DNA from: Lineus longissimus
Lineage: Eukaryota > Nemertea > Pilidiophora > Heteronemertea > Lineidae
Assembly: GCF_910592395.1 (NCBI RefSeq)
Contig: NC_088315.1
Coordinates: forward strand, 11,164,501 to 11,228,500
Reading direction: 5' to 3'
Length of the DNA stretch: 64,000 nucleotides
Made by a program: the position numbers and the translations under genes
Shown here: one piece after another, positions 1 to 10,912 of the stretch
How the letters are laid out: each line of letters opens with the position of its first letter
Numbering within the stretch: the stretch's first letter is position 1
The notes under the pieces: generated by a model
What the model was told of the DNA's origin: nothing
The model's input: only the letters and a program-made list of their open reading frames with translations
The model's database searches: none

Positions 1-1806
1 TGTTGCAAATTAAATGCAAAGCTAGTTGCAAAAAGGTTCTAAGTCTTCAGCCAATCAGAAATAGGATTTTGCGTCATGTGATCTATCTGAATTCATGTGA
101 CTTGGGAAAAAATAACCTCCCCATGGAGCATGCTGATATAGGGCACTCGATATAGGACCAAAGGCGTATATTATGTATAGCAGAACTGCCCTTGAGGGAC
201 ACACCGTCAAATGTTCAGTGTACACCCTGCTTTAAGTAGTTAAAGTTTTTGAAACATTTGTTCAACCTTTTTAAATGCTCTATACACACATAGCAAAATT
301 TTTACAACAAGCTGTTGACATTTTTTGATTTTGTGAAAAAAAAAGGTTTTGGGAGGGGAAATGGATGATTCCAAGGAGATAAGCTGTGTCATTGTTGAGA
401 GCGAAAGAAATGTCGTCAAAAGCTGAAGACAGAGGGAACAAGGCCTATGAGGGGGTGCATCATATGGCGCAAATCACTGGACATTTGACGTTGTGTCCCA
501 CAAATAAGTTCTCCTATGCATGGTCCTATTGTGTGTCTAATTGTAGAACCCTATATCGACACCCGAAGCTTGCCGAATGGGAATTCACAGGCGCGCTGCT
601 GTCATCAAGAGGGTCGCGAGATTTTCCCACCTATCTAACAGTAAAAAAAGTCGCACATGTCACAAATATCAAACTACTAAGTTTGCCTTCTCAATAAAGT
701 ATTCTAAAACAACTGGGTTTAGAATGCACCGCGCATTACAGTGTAAATGAACTATGCGTCAATGAAGCCTCGTTTTGAATTCAGCAGTTATGGTTAGGCA
801 ACCATAACCGCTTGGGTTGGTGTAAAATGTGGAAGCATTTAAAAAGCATTTAAAACCACATTTTTCGTTATTTGATATGAGATGTTTTAGAATAGAAATT
901 GACCAAAGATAACAGTGGTTGAGTACCAAGATCTTTCTTTAGGGAAAGCTAGAAGCAGAGTGTTTCTTTCAAACTGTCATCGCTCAGGCACAGTGAAAAT
1001 GCTTTGTTTTCCCTTCAGTATGTTTCAGAAGTAAACCATTTTTTGAAAGTGCCTGAGGTTTTTTTGTTTCCACTCTTAGAGAGCAGAAAAACGCATCATT
1101 CGTTATTTTAAGCACGCACAACTCCTGGCGTGGGAAACGTTTTGCGCCTCAGGAGGTCACCCCAATAGCACGACGCTAACGGCGTTACCAGTGTCGTCGA
1201 ACTATCGGGGTTATATAGATCGACTTAGTGATATCATGCATGACGTTTATCATCCCTCAGGCCAAAAATCATTTAACAAAAACCGAGCTTCTCAGCTGTT
1301 CCACTGTGGTTAAACAAGCCTTATCCAGCCTGTATCCGCGAGCCGTATGTTATGGCGGGCGGTTTCGGTCACAATCAGTATACTTTATTCTTCCATTTAC
1401 CTCTCCCACTACCGAACCCATAAGTATTATTTCTAAGTCCAATGTTGAGGGAAACGGGGTGGGAGCATGGTCAAAATAGTAATGTCCTGGTTGAATAGAT
1501 TATAGTCGGTGTCCAAGCACTGAGATGACCATCAAAGCGTCCTAAACTCTATGACGTAACCGGTATGTAACCGGGAAAAAGCTTGACAACCGCTCCCGCA
1601 TGCTCTCCAGTGATACAGCACAAGAAAAGACACCAATATTTGGGCTTTCACAGTTTGAACAGCGACAATAATACAGGGTTATCCAATCGCATTGTCTGCC
1701 CAAATGATAAACTGTTAAGTTGGCCGGTAACTGGGGTAATGGGCAGGATTTGAACAAATGACTAGATCAAATTAATGAACGTTACTAAAAAAGGTTGATT
1801 GCTGAA
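1..1806. other. No gene recognised; left flank
   Basis: AT-rich sequence with short open frames only, the longest about 100 codons around 386-697. None resembles a known family and several lack an ATG. An imperfect palindrome bounded by CCCCAATAG and CTATCGGGG lies near 1162-1220. I see no promoter, RNA gene or clear repeat. Confidence 0.5.
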
Positions 1807-2235
1807 TCATTCATCATCATCATTATCTACATCCGATTCAAACATCAACTCATTGTCGTCATCATCCTCTATCAGTTCATCATGTAATGGAGGCGGAATC
1901 ACTGCACCCTCATTTCCGTCAGGAAGAAGCCCGCTCTGCCACCATCTACTGTCGATCACGCGTTCAGTCAATCTTTCCCAACCGAGACTGATCATTTGGA
2001 CTACTTCCTGGCGGGAAATCGGATCACAGTGTCCTTCCTCATGCGCATGCCCAATTTCCCATGCTTTCCATAAGGACTTGAGGTGGCTCTTAAAACTGTG
2101 GTTAACCGTTAAGTCCAAAGGCTGGAGAAGGGTGGAGGGAGTCATGTCTATTCGCTCGTGGGATTTCTTGTCGGGACTAGGTGATGCCGATGGGCCGGGT
2201 ATTGATCTACGATGAGGGGGAAGTTGGTTTTCCAT
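1807..2235 (-). pseudogene. pogo/Tigger-like DDE transposase, C-terminal remnant
   Basis: A 142-codon frame with an ATG at 2235. Its middle carries the stretch LLQPLDLTVNHSFKSHL, the typical 'T..LQPLDV.VN.PFK' block that follows the second catalytic Asp in pogo/Tigger/CENP-B-type DDE transposases. It is followed by a SRQEVVQMISLGWERL helix like the 'SR..V..W...AW' helix of that family, and by an acidic C-terminal tail (Asp/Glu run), also common there. The DNA-binding half and the catalytic DDE core are not found upstream on the same strand. This is therefore a fragment, or the last exon of a domesticated gene. The frame is still open, so recent activity or domestication cannot be excluded. 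Confidence 0.6.
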
Positions 2236-3389
2236 CTCTGGCCAAAATACTGAAAAAAGTCAGAAAGACTACGAACCTTTGTTTTTGGTGATTGGGTATT
2301 AAATCTCATCAGAATGAGTGGTTCAAGCGAGGCTTACACAGAGTAATACGGCTGAGACGTTTTTTGGGTATCTAATTTCTGCGTTTTTGGTGGAGCCGTA
2401 TTCAGACACAAAATTTAAAGTTCCTGTGTGTGCTTGCATACGCCTCGTCTCCTGGTATGACGTGATCGCTTCGGCTGTTTAAAGCAAAGTGACGTTTCTA
2501 AACAGCTCACAATGATCTTTTACTCCACTTTAGGGCAAACGTTTTCCGTCAATTCCTGACAAAAAATTGAGGTGCTGCCGAATTCTGCGTCGTATTCTCT
2601 CATCTTGTGTGCATCGATCACGCCTTTCTGCCACTTCCTCGTATTCCTCTACCAATCTAGAGTCCGTGAGTGGACACGAAAATGGTTCGAAAATGAGCAA
2701 TATCTTCGTCTGACAAATCCTCAAATGGAAGAAGCTTCCGACAAAAATGAAATAGGTGGTACAAAGTTGTCCTGAAAGCGTTATTTTTTAGTCCCTTTTT
2801 TATTAAAAAGGCTTTTCGGTATGTATAAATATTTGTAGACGAAATATCAAGTTTCATAATATACACAACTTTAATGGCTTACTGAGGCTAATCCGGGTAA
2901 GGCGCGATAATTCTGTCAGATTTTATTTTTTTTATTTTATATGCACTTTGATTATGGGGACAACGACCGTAGAGTGGAAGATATCTGGGCAGCCGACAGC
3001 TTGATTATAATGCTCTGGTAATATAAACTATGTGGTCCTTAAAGGAACACTGGTATAGGTGGTACAGCAAAACACGTTATACCGTATAATGATGCGTGCA
3101 GCCATTACCTACGATAATGTGATGAAGTACATGAAGGTGTTTTCAATGATGTGAGCTGGACTTCACAATGTTGTTTATCGGTTTTCTTCTTACTTTTGAA
3201 TATTTTATTCTGCCACCAGTGTCGATCTAGAGTGTCTTTGATGCAATGAACTATATTTTATAATTTTTATTTCGAAATGATTAAATATCAAATGCTCATC
3301 AAAGCTTGTCTTTCTTATTATGTTGATAATTTTTTATGTTCAAAACCATGAAAATAACTTCTGGGTAACTTCTGCAAATTAAGGGCACT
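2236..3389. other. No gene confirmed
   Basis: A minus-strand open stretch at 2530-2724 encodes a charged, helix-like peptide (RLVEEYEEVAERRDRC...) ending at a stop. It could belong to the transposase remnant to its left or be a chance frame; I do not recognise it. The remainder is AT-rich with no clear feature. Confidence 0.4.
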
Positions 3390-4420
3390 TTAATCACGAC
3401 TGTTGTTTGCAGGGACTTTGTTCTCCAGGTAAAAAAACCGAGAGATTTCAATTGTTTCTTTCACGGTTTAAAAAATCAAGGGTGTTAGTGTCTGGTAGAA
3501 GCTCAATATCCCAAGATGGCTAGCCTTTTAAACACCGCAGACATTCACTTGGAGACCAGTGAGCACAAGGACAATCTACACTTTTGCATACAAAGTGTTA
3601 GCCCATTCGCGTGAAGACAACGACTGGGGAAAATAACATCTGAAAACACAGCCTATCTTTTTTCATTAGGCTGTAATACAACAGGGACAGGTCGCATCAC
3701 ATCCAGATTTTCAAAGTTTTTGTACCATATTAGGGTTAGACAGCGCAGCATATTATGTTAGCCAACACGCGAAGGCTTCTGTCCTTTCATCTGGCTGGAC
3801 AACAGGAACAAGTCACATCCAGTAAACAAGTAAATGCATTTATCTAAAACTCCATGTACATTTACACTAGGCCTTTCTGTACAAAATTGAAGTAAAAGCA
3901 TTTGCTAGTCTTTATTCATATCACCCTGTCCTGGGGCTAGACGGTTACAATGGGTTCAAGTCACATCCTGGCTTGGACGGTAAGGTGTTTGGCCACTCCA
4001 AGGGTCTTGTCGACAATTTCACATCCAGGCATGTGCAAACGGGGCTGAACAAGATAGACAGGTCACATCCTGGCTTATAAAGTGTCATATTATTTCTTTG
4101 GGTCAGATAATGAAGACATCATAACATCCCGAGATTTAAATACTGTCCTTCCATTAATGCACTCACGACACAGATTCTTCACAGAGACAACAGCGACAAG
4201 TCAAAACCTGTCAAACAAGATGGGTGCCCTATTTCTACTGGTTTATCCTTCACTGGCATAAAGGCTAGATGAGCAGTGCAGTCATACCCTGGCTAGGATA
4301 ACAAAGTATTTGACTTTTCAAAATCAAACATCCAAAAACTGTCCTGTTCCGTAAGCCTGAACAACAGGGACAACGAGGACAAGCACCACCCAGGGGACAA
4401 GCAGGTTACAACTGGCCCTA
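3390..4420. repeat. Degenerate repeat region with recurring GGACAAGTCACATCCNGG words
   Basis: The word family 'caacaggGACAAGTCACATCCagg' recurs in degenerate form near 3681, 3803, 3948, 4016, 4057, 4190 and 4370, with irregular spacing of about 40-180 bases. The intervening sequence also shares short blocks such as 'taaag.gt...catattag'. This looks like an old tandem array or an internally repetitive transposon. No open reading frame runs through it. Confidence 0.45.
3827..3926 (-). mobile_element. Partial copy of the 118-bp hairpin MITE seen at 56720
   Basis: This segment matches the reverse complement of 56720-56837, including AAAACTCCATGTACATTTA and the terminal stretch AGTCTTTATTCATATCACCC. 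The end nearest 3827 is lost, so only one terminal inverted repeat is complete. The two copies lie about 53 kb apart in opposite orientation. Confidence 0.7.
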
Positions 4421-4441
4421 CAGAGACCGTCATTAGGCCAC

Positions 4442-5513
4442 ATGAATAAAAACTAGCATTTCCTTGAAAGCAAATCCTTCTAGTAGAGGCAGTATTTGCT
4501 AAAAGTGGAAGATTATGCTTGTTTTCATATTGATAATGTGGACCTTTCACTGCAGATGCTTTGCTAAAAATCTTCTAGCAAATGCTTGAAGGTCAGTACC
4601 GATGTCATATTTCTTATGAATGGTCGGCGTTGGTAATCTATATCATCTTGAGGTTTTGGTATTGTTAGAAGGGGGTAAAGCATCCTGAACTTCAGGGCTT
4701 TTCACTTGGCACTTATAAACGACGAGGTCTTTTGAGTTATGTGTGTGGGAAAGGAGCACACGACTGACCAAGGTATTCGAGGATAGGGGGTCAAGAGGTC
4801 TCCTGATGACAAGACGTTGGCGAAAGTGCTAAGTGTTCTGTCCTCGTTGACACACTCTCTCGCGACATCATCATCCGGCTCATCTGTCATCTGACTGGGG
4901 AAGTCCTGCATCCGTTTAATAATTTGCCTCGTTATACATCATAGAGCCTCTACTGCTAAGGGCGATCCCCTTTGCAATTGTATTTGAATGATTACTTTGA
5001 TAGAAAAAATTGTCCTCCACCTCCCCCCCCGAAACCTGAGTTCTCGCGGATTATGAAGTAACACTTAACATTTGGTCTTTCGTTCTCAAGCCTCATCTCG
5101 AGTGTCCTCCGAATAAATTGTGACTTCCGTTACACGTGGCCTCATAAAATCGATGCTGTGAATGATATGTATCTACGTGACATGGCTTTCAAGGCAAATA
5201 CAATTTTCGTGACCAAAACGCATAAAATCAGCCATTCGGAATATGACAAACCTCTTACTTCAATTGTCTAGCCTCCTCAGGAGCAACCTTGAAAAATCGA
5301 AGCATTTCCTATCTAGTAAAAAGCATATGCTATGCTTTATTCATATGAAGACAAGCAATTCCTCCCTTTCGAAGCAAACTCTAGAGGCTAAAAGCGTTTG
5401 CTTTGACTTGTAGCAAAGACTTAAATTTCAGAGCATTTGCTACGGTTTTATTCATACGAGTACAAGCAAATGCTTCAAAATCGGTAGGGAAAGCAAATGC
5501 TAGTTTTTATTCA
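4442..5513. mobile_element. Inverted-repeat element, ATGAATAAAAACTAGCATTT termini
   Basis: The 20-base word ATGAATAAAAACTAGCATTT at 4442-4461 returns as its exact reverse complement at 5494-5513, which bounds about 1.07 kb. The interior holds many AGCAAATGCT-like words (near 4575, 5325, 5390, 5435, 5465), as in elements with subterminal repeats. The ends resemble those of the small hairpin MITE at 56720-56837 (ATATGAATAAAGAC.AG.AAATGC), so both probably belong to one family. No transposase frame is visible, and I could not fix the target duplication. Confidence 0.55.
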
Positions 5514-5739
5514 TATTTTCCATTGTTTGACATAATTACAGGCACAAATCACATTTCGGTTAAACACCGATGAGGGGACAATCATAATCAAAGCACACAA
5601 GATGAGAAAAATAAGGCCTTGAGCGTTTCAATTTGTTGAAAATTGAGGACAAAATGTTGGGGTAGGGAAAATCAAAAATCCCGTAACTCAAGAAGTAAGA
5701 ATGATAACTAAACAAATGACATCTCATATTGTTGTTACT

Positions 5740-5960
5740 TAAATGTTCTATTGATTAAAATCAGATTTATGCAAATAAGGTTATTGTCAAGGTCACCAGA
5801 GGTCACCAGATATCAATAGGTCATCATTTTTGGCGAGTTCCTAAAATCTGGATACCCATTCAAAAAATCATTGTAAAGCATCAAAACATAGAATTTGGAG
5901 GATCAAAATGAATGTTATCATAGGCAAGAGATGTCAAAACCATTTAAAATAAATAAAATT
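5740..5960 (+). repeat. Repeat copy 1 flanking the Harbinger element
   Basis: This segment is related to 7310-7480. Shared blocks include TTATGCAAAT.AGGT, TCAAGGTCACCA, AGGTCATCA.TTTT and CAAAACATGGAATTT. In this copy two AGGTCA half-sites lie four bases apart (5792-5807), the DR4 arrangement of nuclear-receptor sites. The Harbinger insertion at 6104-7291 lies between the two copies. Confidence 0.55.
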
Positions 5961-6103
5961 TCGTTCTAGTGATCAACGAAAGTAGAGCGTGGTAAAGTTG
6001 GTGACATATTTTCAAAAGACGAAAATATATTTGATTTGAGGTCGTGAAAATGAAAAACGCAATAATTATATTATCATTTAGAATTATGATTTTAAATGAC
6101 CAG

Positions 6104-7291
6104 GGGCCTGTTTCATAAAACTTTTTAACAGACTTCCTTCAAGGTACCATAAAGGAAGGATATAACGTCTATTTAAAGCTGCGTATTAAAAGCGTTTCAT
6201 AACTCGTTTTTACTCTGCCATTACAATAAATTTAACAGGCCTGCCATTAATAAATGATTGTATGGTGTACCTCATTTGTGAAAAAAAAAAAAACTCGAAC
6301 GCAGAGTGATTTATTGTGTTGAGATTCGTAATACATGATCGGGCCGTGGCAAAATGTGTCAATTTCAATGTATTTGGTTCCTATTCACTATATGAATGCC
6401 CTTTCCTGCCCGTTGCTTTAGGAGACCGTTGCAACGTTCTATGATGCATCTGGCTCTTATTTGCATCCGCTGGAATGCCCCTTCCTGTCTGGTTTTGGCA
6501 TTGGCAAGAGGTGTCAAAAGCCACCTCTTGCAAGGATACCCCGAGTCTCTCAACATCCAACCATTCGGTGGATTTTTTTCAAATGCCTGGCTAAGGGCTG
6601 AACTGTGGAGAACGAAGGCGTCATGAGACCCTCCTGGAAAACGTGCCACACAGTTATTTATGATCATATCCCAATCACAAACTAGCATGACATTAATGCT
6701 GTGGTATCCTTTCCGATTGATATACACGTTTTCGTTGATGTGAGGCTTGCGTATACGACAATGGGTCCCATCGATCGATCCAATTATTCTTGGAAAACCC
6801 GTGTTATCAAAAAATTTGGTTTTGACCTTCTGGAGGTCCCTCTCGAAGTGAACGTGTTGGTCAATGCGTGCTGCAAACGCGGATGACACAGCGCCAATAC
6901 ACCTCGATGTTGTCGCAATGCTCACATGGTGAATATCACCGGTACTAGAGTGTTCATGCCCGGTTGCGAAATATCGTAATGCTATACACACTTGCAATGA
7001 TACTGGGAGGGCGTCATTTCTCTGAGTAGGATGCTCCAACTCCTCCGACAGCTGACGACAAAAATCGAAACATATGTTCTTCGCGGCTAAAGGAACTCTA
7101 GACTACCTTCAGGTTTAAAGGAACCGAATAAAATAAAGACATGATAAAACCACTACCTGAAACACTCTTAATGCTAACATTAACCTAGATATTTTAAAGA
7201 CACGTTTATGAAACGCGTTCTTCCTTTAAGGAGTGACTTTATCCTAGCATTAGGGCTAAAGGCACTTTATTAGGCTTTATGAAACAGGTCC
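6104..7291 (-). mobile_element. PIF/Harbinger transposon, 1188 bp, CAG target duplication
   Basis: The left end GGGCCTGTTTCATAAAA (6104) and the reverse complement of the right end, GGACCTGTTTCATAAAG (ending 7291), form terminal inverted repeats of about 16 bp. CAG at 6101-6103 and 7292-7294 is a 3-bp target duplication, the length expected of PIF/Harbinger. The element carries a minus-strand transposase at 6365-7099. The second (Myb-like) Harbinger ORF is absent, so the copy is probably not autonomous. Its CAG/CTG target preference matches the MITEs at 37318 and 39877. Confidence 0.85.
6365..7099 (-). CDS. Harbinger (HARBI1-like) DDE transposase, N-terminally incomplete
   Basis: This is a nuclease of the DDE_Tnp_4/HARBI1 family, the cut-and-paste enzyme of PIF/Harbinger elements. 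The frame is open from about 7099 to the stop at 6365. It has no ATG before the conserved part; the first alternative codon is TTG at 7039, so the N-terminus is lost or lies in another exon. Visible motifs in order are: IALRYFATG helix; GFPRIIGSIDGTH with the first catalytic Asp; NRKGYHSINVM; RFPGGSHDAF; LRDSGYP with the second Asp, followed by LLTP; and IIERCNGLLKQR with the catalytic Glu. All three catalytic residues are present. At about 224-245 residues it is shorter than the usual 350 or so. Only the missing start argues against activity. Confidence 0.85.
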   Translation of the reverse strand, partial: RVPLAAKNICFDFCRQLSEELEHPTQRNDALPVSLQVCIALRYFATGHEHSSTGDIHHVSIATTSRCIGAVSSAFAARIDQHVHFERDLQKVKTKFFDNTGFPRIIGSIDGTHCRIRKPHINENVYINRKGYHSINVMLVCDWDMIINNCVARFPGGSHDAFVLHSSALSQAFEKNPPNGWMLRDSGYPCKRWLLTPLANAKTRQEGAFQRMQIRARCIIERCNGLLKQRAGKGIHIVNRNQIH

Positions 7292-7309
7292 CAGGTATTT
7301 GGTGGTTTA

Positions 7310-7480
7310 TTGTGGGTTATATTTGAAAAAAACACTGTTTATGCAAATTAGGTCATTTTCAAGGTCACCAACGGTCAAAAGGTCATCAGTTTTGCGGGTG
7401 CTCAAATCTATATACCCACCCATTCAAGAAGTCACCATAAAAACGTCAAAACATGGAATTTCATTGACTAAAATGGGACT
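7310..7480 (+). repeat. Repeat copy 2 flanking the Harbinger element
   Basis: Diverged partner of 5740-5960, with the same block order (TTTATGCAAATTAGGTCA, TCAAGGTCACCAA, AAAGGTCATCAG, CATTCAAGAAGTCACC). Similarity resumes weakly further right: the word 'GAAAAA.GCAATA' occurs near 6053 and again near 7796. An older tandem duplication of roughly 1.6-1.8 kb, later hit by the Harbinger element, would explain this. Confidence 0.5.
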
Positions 7481-10329
7481 TATTTTAGTTTGAGGAGTTC
7501 CAAACCAATTTATTCATGTATAGGATGAGAGAACTGTTGTCTGCAATGTACACGCATCCACCAGCCAATGGCGGCCATCTTGGATGTGGCGTCCCAAGTT
7601 GCTGGATGCAACACCTCCCTTAACTTATATCGAAATGTCATGAAATTTTCAGGAAATGTGTCAAATGGTCTACTTATTTTGTTAACTTGATGACTTTCAA
7701 ATTGTATTTTTATGACTTTAAACTTGACGGACGCTGTTTAGGATGACCATAATTTCTAAAGAAAACTGTCTCTAATTTTTTTATTAAAAGTATGAAAAAT
7801 GCAATATTTCTCAATGAATAGTTATATCATTTTTAATGTCTCTTGTGCTTATAAACCTTTCATCAAGGTTTTTATCAACATGTATAGTGTTGGGATTACC
7901 ATGCCATTGAGCCTTTTTCACTCTCTGTAAAACGATAGATCATGAAATTGACCAGAGGGAAACCGTTCTATTCCCCGGCTGGGACACTTTACCGAACGGA
8001 GTATAATAGGCCAATCAGGCCAGCATATTTACAACACTTGACTCAAAATAATGCCTTTGTCAGCAGATTTACTTCCTGAATCACATCCAGTAAAATCATA
8101 AAGTCCAAGAGGTTTGTCACATACATGTATCATCCCCAAGTATGTTTGCAACTTTCCGAATGACCGAGTACTGGATGTGACTTTTTGTGCCTATTTTGAA
8201 AAAGATTGGACGGATGCATTATTTGGAAGAGGATACTACTGTACACATACAACGCACATATCTATGTCCTTTGATATGACACCCAGACCAGATGAATTTC
8301 CAGGCCAAAGGTTTTCACATGAATATGGAAATACGGTAAAACAAGAAATATGTGTGGCCATTCTTTCAAAACTTTACAAAGTGAATATCAGTGAAAGTCA
8401 GTCGGGTTTTTTCCAGAGAAATGAATCTCATCCTTGAAATTTGCGTTCACCTCATTTTGAAGGAGTTCTAATCGCTTTGGGATTTTAAGTTCGAGCAAAA
8501 AAATGGTGGTACGTATGGTCAACCCTTTACACTAAAAAAACGAGAAAAAACGACACTCTAACCTTAACAGGTTTACAGTGTAATCAGCTGTTTTGTTCCC
8601 TGCGAGATTGAAAGGATTTGAAAGGTAACACAGGAATAAGTCGGCAGAAAATGGTGAAGGCATGAAACAACCTCCGACAGTTTTTGACGTTGTACTTCTT
8701 TTGCGTATTGCGTAAAGTGAACCAGTTTTGCTAGTAGTCAATGAGTGAAAATAGAAAAGTAATAAATTGTAACAAATCGATGGAATGAAATACAAAGGAA
8801 ACTCCTTCTTCATGTATCATCAGCCACCGTGCATCTCCTTTACCAAGATACAAGACATCCAGTACCTAGACGGTTATCTAGTTTCAAGTACATGTTGTAC
8901 ATTAAGATTGGAGCGTGGTACATGTATGTCACAAACAAAACATGACATTTTAATTGTTGGAGAGACATCAAGAGTGACATAAAGACCATGGGTCACTCTT
9001 GGCGGGAACTGGAGAGGATTACCAGGGACCGAAGACGATGGAGGAAAGTTGTTGGAGGTCGAATCATTTCTGTAGGAGTGCACATCTCAAGCCAAGCTTC
9101 TATTTTTCAGACATTTCTCCGAGATCATTGGATGGCCACCATCAAGACTGGTGAGGTACGAATAGAGCAGAATAATTGTTAGAAATAAGTTATATTTGTT
9201 GTACAATTTTAGCAAGAAATAGTTGATCAATTACTAACTTACAGTTTCCGAATTGAGAGGGAGCACGAACGCATATGGGTAATCCCATTTCGTCGTAAAA
9301 GGTATCCAATATAACCAAAGCACTTAATTAATAGCAAACCCCCAAATCTCAATTGACGACAATCCGCCCAGAAACCCTGAAAAACTACCCAATAAAAATT
9401 GAAGGTCATCGCTACGGATGGCTTCATGATTTCACAAGACCCCCTCGGCTCAGCCTCGCTGTCGTCCTAATCGGAAAATGTCGGGTCCCGGTGTGACAGC
9501 GGATATAGTCCCCCTGGAGTCATAGTCTGGTAGCATTGTATTTGACCAATTAAGCAGCATGGTCTATTGTACCGCTAACCCTAACCAAAACATTTAGCAA
9601 TGCGGGCTATTGTTACACGGACTATCAGCCCTAGGACTACCATCCCTTGCACACCGGTCATACATGTTTTCGAAATATCGAACTGCCCATCTGCCGTCTG
9701 GGAGAGGTTTACAGAAACCAATGTGTTAATTGGTGTCTTAATGCCATGGAAACGATGGCCAACACTCATATCAGTAAATTTATGTCAGCATTGGTTTCTC
9801 GTCTCTTCAGAAGACCAGAAAGGAGTTCCAGTCAAAACATTATTTGAACAACTACGTATAACATAATTCCATTGATTTTAAAGCCTAAACATACATGTAA
9901 GTCATAAGGCAACAATAGGTGACATCGCACCATGCGTAGCAATAGCATGCATGGTTGCAGTTGACCCTGGGCCCAAACACACTGGCAGGGTTGAGTTGGA
10001 AAAAAGCGTTTGACCACCAGCGCTTCGACTGGTAACAGCCATTGCAATAGCGCGACAGACGCGGTAATATCACTGGGTGCGCTCTGGTCACACTTCCCTC
10101 TTGTAAGTGCTTCATCGGAATATATGAGACCGCGTTTCAAGGCAAGGTAGTGGCTCCATGCATCATACCAGTCTTAATAGTGATTTCAATTTCATCAGAG
10201 AATAACTGACCTGGTCGTTGGAGTGGTAAAATCATGAAAGGTCCTTTGACCACTTTGGCGGGTGCTAACACCATAAGGAGGCATCAGACCACCATTCAAA
10301 TTGTAAAGGTGGCATCTAACGACCTGGTG
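7481..10329. other. No gene recognised
   Basis: Open frames up to 107 codons (for example 8114-8437) resemble nothing I know and mostly lack an ATG. The words 'ACATCCAGTAAA' and 'tcacatccag' near 8080 echo the degenerate repeat at 3390-4420. No RNA gene or clear transposon end is visible. Confidence 0.45.
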
Positions 10330-10912
10330 AATTTATAACACTGTAACTGAACATCTTATCGCCTGGCGATACTGGTAACATCATCACAACGAGGTGTCTC
10401 ACCCCCTTTTAGAGCAGGACCAGCAACATCATCACAACGAGATATCTCACTACCTGATAAGGTGGTACCGGATACACCATCACAACGAGGTGTCTGACCG
10501 CCTGATAAGGTGGTACCGGATACACCATCACAACGAGGTGTCTCACCGTCTGATAAGGTGGTACCGGATACACCATCACAACGAGGTGTCTCTCCGTCTG
10601 ATAAGGTAAACCGGATACACCATCACAACGAGGTGTCTCACCGCCTGATAAGGTGGTACCGGATACACCATCACAACGAGGTGTCTGACCGCCTGATAAG
10701 GTGGTACTGGTAACACCATCATAATGAGGTGTCTCACCGCCTAATAGGGTGGTACCGGTAACGCCATCACAACGAGGTGTCTCACTGCCTGATAAGGTGG
10801 TACCGGCTACACCATCACAGCGAGGTGTATCACCACCTGATACGGCAGTACCGGTAACATCGTCATGATGTAACGAGATTTCTCACTACCTGATAGGGCG
10901 GTACCGGTTCGC
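10330..10912. repeat. 48-bp minisatellite, about 11 units
   Basis: A tandem array with a 48-bp unit containing GGTGGTACCGGATACACC, ATCACAACGAGGTGTCTCAC and GCCTGATAA. The core is near-identical between about 10455 and 10715 and decays outward on both sides. One unit (near 10603) is one base short. Because 48 is a multiple of three, open frames run through parts of the array. The encoded 16-residue periodic peptide (HHHNEVS.RLIRWYRI) is most likely incidental. Each unit contains a GGTACC KpnI-type palindrome. Confidence 0.9.

Noticed and set aside
8114-8437. 107-codon plus-strand frame
   Set aside because: No ATG start and no recognisable motif; flanked by repeat-like sequence.
10330-10912. 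CRISPR-like regular array
   Set aside because: The repeats are directly adjacent 48-bp units without unique spacers, in eukaryotic sequence; this is a minisatellite.
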